This document shows, piece after piece, positions 1 to 4,754 of a stretch of DNA of 5,434 nt (position 1 is its first letter; every line of letters begins with the position of its first letter). The stretch is from the NCBI GenBank assembly GCA_017442025.1, contig JAFSBD010000215.1:1-5434 (forward strand), written 5' to 3'. This DNA comes from Clostridia bacterium. GTDB taxonomy: Bacteria > Bacillota > Clostridia > Oscillospirales > QAKW01. Under the pieces are notes generated by a model. It made no database searches, had not been told where the DNA came from, and was given only the letters and a program-made list of their open reading frames with translations. A program made the position numbers and the translations under genes.

Positions 1-1
1 C

Positions 2-85
2 CTCTTTACCTCCCTCGATACCGTTGGGGTATTGCTGGATGTTTTGGAGGAGACCACCCTCTGCATCAGCACAATCGATGCATAA
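2..85 (+). CDS. carB: C-terminal end of probable carbamoyl-phosphate synthase large subunit (partial)
   Basis: Frame 2 is open from the window edge to a TAA at 83-85 and encodes 27 residues, beginning LFTSLDTVGVLLDVLEE and ending ISTIDA. A short hydrophobic strand, then T-S-x-D-T, then an amphipathic helix is how the C-terminal methylglyoxal-synthase-like allosteric domain of CarB (also called PyrAB) usually ends. CarB makes carbamoyl phosphate from glutamine-derived ammonia, bicarbonate and ATP, and this last domain binds effectors such as UMP or UTP. In Bacillus the order is pyrAB-pyrK-pyrD-pyrF-pyrE, so CarB is also the neighbour expected here. The call rests on a short tail plus gene order. 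Another protein with a similar end cannot be excluded. The catalytic domains lie outside the window. Confidence 0.62.
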   Translation, partial: LFTSLDTVGVLLDVLEETTLCISTIDA

Positions 86-92
86 AGGTGGC

Positions 93-138
93 AAAGCAAA
101 TCCGAACCTGCCCCAAAGGGGCAAAGTTCGGTGCTTTT
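93..138 (+). terminator. Possible weak intrinsic terminator after the carB tail
   Basis: A layered hairpin can form from three paired blocks: AAAGCA (93-98) with TGCTTT (132-137), CCGAA (102-106) with TTCGG (127-131), and TGCCCC (109-114) with GGGGCA (118-123) around an AAA loop. The blocks are separated by an AAT bulge and a CC/AAG internal loop. If only the inner two blocks form, the TTTT at 135-138 and TTTTT at 144-148 follow the stem, as in a terminator, but the T runs are short and interrupted by Cs. It could limit read-through from carB into pyrK, or it could simply be half of the larger inverted repeat at 111-218. Confidence 0.3.
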
Positions 139-218
139 CGCCCTTTTTCCTTTGATTGGCGCCGGCCAATCTGCAGAAAAGAAGAACAAAAATCCCTCGA
201 ACTTTGCGCCCTTTGGGG
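111..218. repeat. Long imperfect inverted repeat with internal hairpins (palindromic element)
   Basis: The left arm at 111-130 (CCCCAAAGGGGCAAAGTTCG) is the reverse complement of the right arm at 198-218, apart from one extra G at 208. The arms enclose 67 bases. The spacer holds a perfect 7-bp hairpin, GATTGGC (154-160) with GCCAATC (165-171), around a GCCG loop. Each arm can also fold on its own: the left within 93-137, the right as CTTTG (202-206) with CAAAG (220-224) around CCC/GGG. Size and shape fit a short palindromic intergenic repeat or a small nonautonomous element, but I see no target-site duplication. A function in RNA processing or stability is equally possible. Confidence 0.75.
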
Positions 219-225
219 TCAAAGA

Positions 226-293
226 TCTTAAAAAGAGCGGATGGTTGTTGATTATTTTATAAAGTGTGAGCAAGGGAACCGCCCTTTTTAAGA
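226..293. repeat. Second inverted repeat, 15-bp arms with one mismatch
   Basis: The arm at 226-240 (TCTTAAAAAGAGCGG) pairs with 279-293 (CCGCCCTTTTTAAGA) at 14 of 15 positions. The single mismatch is A236 against C283. The arms enclose a 38-base A/T-rich loop. It lies just upstream of the pyrK ribosome binding site and is separate from the repeat at 111-218. The T run lies inside the stem rather than after it, so this is not a standard terminator. It would present a stable stem in the pyrK leader. Confidence 0.7.
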
Positions 294-320
294 CAAGGTT
301 TGGATTCGCCTTGCCACCTT

Positions 321-324
321 GAGG
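321..324 (+). promoter_or_regulatory. pyrK ribosome binding site (decides the start)
   Basis: GAGG lies 6 bases before the ATG at 331. An in-frame TTG at 319 would give four more residues, but it overlaps this site and has no Shine-Dalgarno sequence of its own, so the ATG is preferred. G321 is also the last base of ACCTTG (316-321), which can pair with CAAGGT (294-299). Confidence 0.8.
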
Positions 325-330
325 TTTGAT

Positions 331-1059
331 ATGAAACAAGGAATTTACGAAATTAAAAGCAATGTGAAGATTGCCAAGGATGTCTATCGGATGGTGCTGG
401 CGGGGGATACCTCTGCCATCACCGCCCCCGGGCAGTTTGTTAATATTCTTTTGGAGGGCAAATATCTGCGCCGTCCCATCTCCATCTGCGATTGGGATGA
501 TAATACCATCACCCTCATCTATAAGGTGGTGGGGAGCGGTACCGAGCAGATGGCAGCGATGCAAAGCGGTTCTTTGGATCTGCTGGTGGGCCTTGGCAAC
601 GGCTATAATACCGAAAAATGCGGTGATGCGCCTCTGCTGATCGGCGGGGGTGTTGGCGTTCCGCCTCTTTACGGCCTTTGCAAGGCACTGATCGCCGCGG
701 GTAAAAAGGTGCAGGTGGTGCTGGGCTTCAATACCGCCGAAGAGGTCTTCTTAAAAGAAGAGTTTGAGGATTTAGGCGCGGCTGTTACCGTTGCTACTGC
801 CGATGGATCCATAGGCGTGAAAGGGTTTGTTACCACCGCGATGGAAGCCCTCGATTATGATTATTTTTATACCTGCGGCCCTGAGCCGATGTTCCGCGCC
901 ATCGAAAAGGCGGTGGAAGTATCGGGTCAGTTCAGCTTTGAAGAGCGGATGGGCTGCGGGTTCGGCGCTTGCATGGGCTGCTCCTGCAAGACCAAATACG
1001 GCAATAAGCGCATCTGCAAGGATGGGCCTGTTTTGGAAAGGGAGGAGATCATATGGTGA
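331..1059 (+). CDS. pyrK: Dihydroorotate dehydrogenase B, electron transfer subunit PyrK
   Basis: This 242-residue iron-sulfur flavoprotein partners PyrD in class 1B dihydroorotate dehydrogenase. It passes electrons from the FMN of PyrD through a [2Fe-2S] cluster and FAD to NAD+, in the cytoplasm. The N-terminal FAD domain of the ferredoxin-reductase type has the RRPISI motif at 47-52. The NAD-binding domain starts with GGGVGVPP at 105-112 and has TCGPEPMF at 181-188. The C-terminal cluster motif follows E-R-M: C209, C214, C217 and C229 are the likely ligands, with an additional C219. The length is close to that of other PyrK proteins. The ATG at 331 is chosen for its GAGG site. The stop overlaps the pyrD start by 7 bases (ATGGTGA), which suggests translational coupling of two subunits needed in equal amounts. 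All expected cofactor motifs are present. Confidence 0.96.
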   Translation: MKQGIYEIKSNVKIAKDVYRMVLAGDTSAITAPGQFVNILLEGKYLRRPISICDWDDNTITLIYKVVGSGTEQMAAMQSGSLDLLVGLGNGYNTEKCGDAPLLIGGGVGVPPLYGLCKALIAAGKKVQVVLGFNTAEEVFLKEEFEDLGAAVTVATADGSIGVKGFVTTAMEALDYDYFYTCGPEPMFRAIEKAVEVSGQFSFEERMGCGFGACMGCSCKTKYGNKRICKDGPVLEREEIIW

Positions 1060-1964
1060 AAACAGCGGTGAATCTCTGCGGGGTGGAACTGAAAAACCCC
1101 ATCATTCCCGCCAGCGGAACCTTTGGGTTCGGCTATGAATTTGCCGAACTTTATGATATCAACCTTTTAGGCTCCCTTTCTTTTAAGGGGACAACCATGG
1201 AGCTCCGCTTCGGCAACCCCACTCCCCGCATCGCCGAATGCTATGAGGGGATGCTCAATGCGGTGGGTCTGCAAAATCCCGGCGTGGATAAGGTTCTCTC
1301 AGAGGAGCTGCCCAAGCTCAAGGCCTGCTTTGATGGACCCATCATGGCCAATGTGAGCGGGTTTTCTCTGGAGCAATATCGGGAGACGGTCCGTAAGCTG
1401 GATGCCGAGCCGCAGATCGCTTGGTTTGAAATCAATATCTCCTGCCCCAATGTCCATGGCGGCGGGATGAGCTTCGGCACCAACCCCGAGGCGGCCGCTT
1501 CGGTGGTGGCGGAGGTGCGCAAGGTTACTAAAAAGCCTATTATTATTAAGCTGACCCCCAATGTTACCGATATCGTTGCCATCGCCAAGGCCTGCGAAGA
1601 GGCGGGCGCGGATGGCATCAGCCTTATTAACACCCTTTTGGGGATGCGGATCGATCTGAAAACGAAAAAGCCCATCCTCGCCAATAAGATGGGCGGATTT
1701 TCGGGCCCTGCCATCCTGCCGGTGGCCACCCGCATGATCTATCAGGTCTATGAGGCGGTGAACATTCCTATCGTTGGGATGGGCGGCGTTTCCTCGGCAG
1801 AGGATGTGATCGAATTGATGCTGGCAGGTGCCACCGCCGTTGAGGTGGGTGCGGCCAACCTGCGGGATCCCTTCGCCTGCAAAAAGATCATCGAGGATCT
1901 GCCGCGGGTGATGGAAAAATATAAAATTGAAAAATTAGAAGATATTATCGGAGGTGCGCATTAA
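1053..1964 (+). CDS. pyrD: Dihydroorotate dehydrogenase B (NAD+), catalytic subunit PyrD
   Basis: This 303-residue FMN-containing TIM-barrel enzyme oxidises dihydroorotate to orotate, the fourth step of UMP synthesis. Visible family motifs are PASGTFGFG (19-27), SFKG with FMN-contacting K45 (43-46), NAVGLQNPG (69-77), INISCPN (127-133) with C131 as the catalytic base, KLTPN with K166 (166-170), GGFSGPA (214-220), and the phosphate-binding end GMGGVSSAEDV (242-252) and GA near 259-267. A Cys rather than Ser at the catalytic position marks class 1, and the adjacent PyrK marks it as 1B, so electrons go to NAD+ rather than fumarate or quinone. The ATG at 1053 follows GGAGGAG at 1041-1047. The TAA stop shares one base with the pyrF start. 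Confidence 0.97.
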   Translation: MVKTAVNLCGVELKNPIIPASGTFGFGYEFAELYDINLLGSLSFKGTTMELRFGNPTPRIAECYEGMLNAVGLQNPGVDKVLSEELPKLKACFDGPIMANVSGFSLEQYRETVRKLDAEPQIAWFEINISCPNVHGGGMSFGTNPEAAASVVAEVRKVTKKPIIIKLTPNVTDIVAIAKACEEAGADGISLINTLLGMRIDLKTKKPILANKMGGFSGPAILPVATRMIYQVYEAVNIPIVGMGGVSSAEDVIELMLAGATAVEVGAANLRDPFACKKIIEDLPRVMEKYKIEKLEDIIGGAH

Positions 1965-2668
1965 TGGGTAAGGACGTTATTATTGCCTGCGATTTCGCCG
2001 GCAAGGAAGCAACACTTAATTTTCTGGATCTATTCAATAATTATGAGCGTAAGCCCTTTTTGAAGATCGGCATGGAGCTTTTTTATGCCGAAGGGCCGGA
2101 GATTGTGCGGGAGCTGAAAGCCCGCGGACATAAGATCTTTTTGGATCTGAAGCTTCATGATATTCCCAATACGGTGAAAAAGTCCATGGCGGTTCTTTCC
2201 CGCCTGGATGTGGATATGACCAACCTCCATGCCGCCGGCACCATCTCCATGATGGAAGGGGCGCTGGAGGGGCTTACCCGCCCCGACGGTACCCGCCCCC
2301 TGCTGATCGCGGTTACCCAGCTGACCTCCACCGATCAGGAACGGATGGAGCGGGATCTGCTGATCAAAGAGCCCATCGATCAGGTGGTGATGCATTATGC
2401 CTCCAATGCCGCCAAGGCGGGGCTGGATGGCGTTGTCTGCTCTCCTTTGGAGGCGGGCAAGGTGCATGAGACCTGCGGCAAGCAGTTCCTTACCGTTACC
2501 CCCGGTGTCCGCTTTGCGGATGGGGATATCGGCGATCAGAAGCGGGTCATGACCCCTGCCGAGGCCAAGAAGATTGGGTCCGATTATATCGTTGTCGGCC
2601 GCCCCATTACTGCAGCGGAGGATCCTGTTGCGGCTTATCGCAGATGCGTTGAAGAATTTGTAGATTGA
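1964..2668 (+). CDS. pyrF: Orotidine 5'-phosphate decarboxylase, type 1
   Basis: This 234-residue enzyme decarboxylates OMP to UMP, the last step of the pathway. It shows the type 1 signature DLKLHDIPNTV beginning at D61, in which K63 and D66 complete the Asp-Lys-Asp catalytic group; the second active-site Asp is normally given by the other subunit of the dimer. Further motifs are KIGMELFYAEGP (34-45), AVTQLTSTD (116-124), DGVVCSPLEA (155-164), TPGVR (179-183) and the phosphate-gripping IVVGRPIT (209-216). The wording is closer to Bacillus PyrF than to E. coli PyrF. The start ATG overlaps the pyrD stop (TAATG) and has GGAGGTG at 1950-1956. Length is normal and nothing is broken. Confidence 0.97.
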   Translation: MGKDVIIACDFAGKEATLNFLDLFNNYERKPFLKIGMELFYAEGPEIVRELKARGHKIFLDLKLHDIPNTVKKSMAVLSRLDVDMTNLHAAGTISMMEGALEGLTRPDGTRPLLIAVTQLTSTDQERMERDLLIKEPIDQVVMHYASNAAKAGLDGVVCSPLEAGKVHETCGKQFLTVTPGVRFADGDIGDQKRVMTPAEAKKIGSDYIVVGRPITAAEDPVAAYRRCVEEFVD

Positions 2669-2673
2669 GGAGG
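2667..2673 (+). promoter_or_regulatory. pyrE ribosome binding site (decides the start)
   Basis: GAGGAGG, overlapping the pyrF stop codon, lies 6 bases before the ATG at 2680. An in-frame TTG at 2665 would add five residues (MRRQK), but it overlaps this very site, so the ATG is the better start. Confidence 0.85.
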
Positions 2674-2679
2674 CAAAAA

Positions 2680-3336
2680 ATGGAAGGTTATAAAAGAGAG
2701 TTTATTGAATTCTTAAAGGGCGCGGGCGTTTTGAAGTTTGGCGATTTCACCGCCAAGAGCGGCCGCAAGATCCCTTATTTCGTCAACGCCGGCGAGATCA
2801 AAACCGGCGAACAGATCGCGAAATTAGGCGAATTTTATGCCAAAGCCTATTTCGAGAAGGTGGGCAATAAGAAGACTGTACTTTATGGGCCTGCTTATAA
2901 AGGCATCTCCATCGCAGTTTCTGCTTCGGTCGCTTTGGCGAAGAACGGGCTGGATGTTCCCTTCTTCTTTAACCGCAAGGAAGCCAAGGACCATGGTGAG
3001 GGCGGTATCTTTGTCGGCTATGTTCCCGGCGAAGGGGAAGAGATCGTCATTGTTGAAGATGTGATCACCGCCGGAACCGCCATCCGCGAAAGCATGGCAA
3101 ACCTTTCCACCTTAAAGGGTGCGAAGGTGGTAGCCACTTTCGTTATGGTCGACCGCAAGGAAAAGGGCCAGGGCGAAAAGGGCGCGATGCAGGAGATCGA
3201 AGAGGAGTTTGGTTTCCCCGTCTACTCGGTTGTGGATGTCTATGATATTATCGAATATTTGGAAGAGGATGCAGCCAACGCAGAGAATGTGGAGCGGATC
3301 AAAAACTATCTGGCTGTAAACGGTGCAAAAGCATGA
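2680..3336 (+). CDS. pyrE: Orotate phosphoribosyltransferase
   Basis: This 218-residue enzyme joins orotate to PRPP to give OMP, the substrate of PyrF. The PRPP-binding loop is IVIVEDVITAGTAIRES (122-138). The flexible catalytic loop is FFNRKEAKDHGEGG (96-109), with the Lys and His residues that contact PRPP. LKFGDFTAKSGRKIPYF (18-34) holds the orotate-contacting region. The sequence follows E. coli PyrE closely throughout (FGPAYKGI-, NRKEAKDHGEGG- and VITAGTAIRES-like blocks, and a C-terminal helix after YLEE), unlike the Bacillus form as I recall it. This type is also found in other Clostridia. The start at 2680 is set by GAGGAGG at 2667-2673, and 11 bases separate it from pyrF. The stop overlaps the pyrB start (ATGA). 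Confidence 0.96.
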   Translation: MEGYKREFIEFLKGAGVLKFGDFTAKSGRKIPYFVNAGEIKTGEQIAKLGEFYAKAYFEKVGNKKTVLYGPAYKGISIAVSASVALAKNGLDVPFFFNRKEAKDHGEGGIFVGYVPGEGEEIVIVEDVITAGTAIRESMANLSTLKGAKVVATFVMVDRKEKGQGEKGAMQEIEEEFGFPVYSVVDVYDIIEYLEEDAANAENVERIKNYLAVNGAKA

Positions 3337-4250
3337 GAAGTCTGATCGATATTTTAGAGCTTTCGGTGGAGGAGATCGATGAGCTGATCGCTACCGCCGA
3401 GGATATTATCGCAAACCCCGCAAAATATCAGGAGGTCTGCCGTCATAAGAAATTAGCGACCCTTTTCTTTGAGCCCTCTACCCGCACCAGAATGAGTTTT
3501 GAGGCGGCAATGTATGAGCTGGGCGGGAATGTCATCTCCATGGCCAGCGCGTCCAGTTCCTCTGCCTCCAAGGGCGAGAGCGTGGCCGATACTGCCAAGG
3601 TTATCAGCTGCTATGCCGATATTATCGCCATGCGCCACCCCAAGGAGGGTGCGCCGCTGGTGGCTTCCATGAACGCATCCATCCCTGTTATCAACGCGGG
3701 CGACGGCGGCCATAACCATCCCACCCAGACCTTGGCCGACCTGCTGACCATTTGGCGCAAGAAGGGAAAATTCGATGGACTGACCATCGGCTTTTGCGGC
3801 GATCTGAAATTCGGGCGCACTGTCCATTCGCTGATCGCGGCGATGGCGCGGTATACCGGGATTAGATTTATCCTGATCTCTCCCGATGAGCTGAAGCTGC
3901 CCAGCTATATCAAAAAGGATATTTTGGAAAAGCAGGGCATCGAATATCTTCAGACCACCGATCTGGAGAGCGTGATGCCCGAGCTGGATATTCTCTATAT
4001 GACCCGCGTTCAGCAGGAGCGGTTCTTCAATGAAGAAGATTACCTGCGCCTGCGGGATAGCTATATCCTCACCCCCGAAAAGCTGGAAAATGCCAAAAAG
4101 GATCTTTGCATCCTTCATCCGCTGCCCCGCGTCAATGAGATCAGCGTTGGCGTGGATGCCGATCCCCGCGCTTGCTATTTTGAGCAGGTGCTCAACGGCA
4201 AATATATGCGGATGGCGCTGATTCTCAAGTTGCTGGAGGTGAAAGCATGA
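3333..4250 (+). CDS. pyrB: Aspartate carbamoyltransferase, catalytic chain
   Basis: This 305-residue enzyme condenses carbamoyl phosphate with aspartate to give carbamoyl aspartate, the committed pathway step. It has the carbamoyl-phosphate motif FEPSTRTR (46-53), the mobile-loop lysine K80 in SASKGES, GHNHPTQT (126-133), GDLKFGRTVHS (156-166), the aspartate-binding RVQQER (225-230) and LHPLPR (261-266). The HPLPRVNEI and GDLKFGRTVHS wording is that of E. coli-type catalytic chains that pair with a regulatory chain; the stand-alone Bacillus enzyme has HPAPVNRG instead. That agrees with pyrI lying directly downstream. The ATG overlaps the pyrE stop by 4 bases, and only a weak GGTG (3322-3325) precedes it, so translation probably depends on coupling to pyrE. 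Confidence 0.97.
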   Translation: MRSLIDILELSVEEIDELIATAEDIIANPAKYQEVCRHKKLATLFFEPSTRTRMSFEAAMYELGGNVISMASASSSSASKGESVADTAKVISCYADIIAMRHPKEGAPLVASMNASIPVINAGDGGHNHPTQTLADLLTIWRKKGKFDGLTIGFCGDLKFGRTVHSLIAAMARYTGIRFILISPDELKLPSYIKKDILEKQGIEYLQTTDLESVMPELDILYMTRVQQERFFNEEDYLRLRDSYILTPEKLENAKKDLCILHPLPRVNEISVGVDADPRACYFEQVLNGKYMRMALILKLLEVKA

Positions 4251-4660
4251 ACATCGATTCCATTAAAAACGGCATTGTTATCGACCATATCACCGCAGGG
4301 CGGGGCATGAAGCTTTACCGCCTTTTGAAGCTGGATGCGCTGGATTGTCCTGTTGCGATCATTCAGAATGTTCAGAGCAAAAAGATGGGTCGTAAGGACA
4401 TTATTAAAGTCGATGGTGCGATCGAGCTGCAGATGGATATCATCGGGTATGTGGATCCCAACGCCACCGTGGATATTATCCGCGATAGCGTTTTGGTGGA
4501 AAAGAAATCCATCGATCTGCCCGAAAAACTGCAGGATGTGATCTTCTGCAAGAATCCCCGCTGCATTACCACCACCGAGCAGGAACTGCCCCATATCTTT
4601 AAACTGACCGATCAGGAAAAGGGCATTTATCGCTGCATCTATTGCGAAACTAAAAAATAA
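4247..4660 (+). CDS. pyrI: Aspartate carbamoyltransferase, regulatory chain
   Basis: This 137-residue protein binds nucleotides and the catalytic chain, giving aspartate transcarbamoylase its feedback control by CTP/UTP and activation by ATP. The N-terminal nucleotide domain has the family motif GIVIDHITAG (9-18), with D13 and H14 matching E. coli D19 and H20, and GRKDIIKVDG (48-57), with K50 and K54 matching K56 and K60. The C-terminal zinc domain has C101, C106, C130 and C133 (CX4C and CX2C), matching the four zinc ligands that hold it to PyrB. It is shorter than the 153-residue E. coli chain: about six residues are absent at the N-terminus and most of the rest at the C-terminus. The ATG overlaps the pyrB stop (ATGA) and has a strong GGAGGTGA at 4235-4242. 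Confidence 0.95.
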   Translation: MNIDSIKNGIVIDHITAGRGMKLYRLLKLDALDCPVAIIQNVQSKKMGRKDIIKVDGAIELQMDIIGYVDPNATVDIIRDSVLVEKKSIDLPEKLQDVIFCKNPRCITTTEQELPHIFKLTDQEKGIYRCIYCETKK

Positions 4661-4662
4661 TT

Positions 4663-4692
4663 AAAATTCCCGGAAAATTTCCGGGAATTTTT
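4663..4692 (+). terminator. Intrinsic terminator ending the pyr operon
   Basis: A perfect 12-bp stem, AAAATTCCCGGA (4663-4674) with TCCGGGAATTTT (4680-4691), closes a 5-base AAATT loop. The descending arm ends in TTTTT at 4688-4692. It begins two bases after the pyrI stop. Because A's also lead into the stem, it could work on the opposite strand as well. Confidence 0.9.
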
Positions 4693-4739
4693 ATATCATT
4701 CTGCAACATTTTCCATTGTTGAATCGTATTCTTAGCAAA

Positions 4740-4745
4740 AGGAGG
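4740..4745 (+). promoter_or_regulatory. Ribosome binding site of the serpin gene
   Basis: AGGAGG lies 9 bases before the ATG at 4755. The 47 bases between the terminator and this site should contain a promoter, but the only -10-like hexamer, TATTCT (4727-4732), has no -35 box at proper spacing, so no promoter is called. Confidence 0.8.
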
Positions 4746-4754
4746 TTTTGAACC

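Larger units (their letters stand above)
86..330 (+). other. Structured noncoding gap between the carB tail and pyrK
   Basis: These 245 bases carry no convincing gene. Frame 1 stays open from the window edge to about 231, but its translation is rich in Arg, Cys, Trp and Lys, resembles no family I recognise, and has no plausible start. The gap holds two separate long inverted repeats, described in their own entries, a short perfect hairpin, and the pyrK ribosome binding site at its end. An A/T-rich patch at 245-263 has a TATAAA but no properly spaced -35 box. I see no match to the PyrR-binding consensus and no riboswitch that I recognise. Confidence 0.7.

Noticed and set aside
1..20. GGGAGGT on the minus strand at the left edge as a ribosome binding site for a leftward gene
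   Set aside because: It lies within the coding sequence of the carB-like tail, and no start codon or leftward frame can be seen within the window.
1..231. Open frame 1 from the window edge to about 231 as the 3' end of a gene
   Set aside because: The translation is rich in Arg, Cys, Trp and Lys, matches no family I recognise and runs through the inverted-repeat arms. Frame 2 gives a CarB-like tail with a clean stop at 83-85.
245..263. TTGTTG and TATAAA as a promoter for pyrK
   Set aside because: The two elements are only 7 bases apart, far short of the usual 16-18, and no other -35 box fits.
311..326. GAGGTT as part of a PyrR-binding RNA site
   Set aside because: Only the GAGGYU end of the consensus matches; the preceding bases do not, and GAGG is explained as the pyrK ribosome binding site.
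1241..1735. Leftward open frame inside pyrD
   Set aside because: It is the antisense shadow of a well-supported pyrD, without its own ribosome binding site or family motifs. The same holds for leftward frames at 2030-2467, 3453-4118, 4175-4594, 4800-5057 and 5076-5333.
4704..4721. CAACA / TGTTG small inverted repeat upstream of the serpin as an operator
   Set aside because: A 5-bp repeat with an 8-base loop in A/T-rich sequence is expected by chance, and no promoter is recognisable around it.
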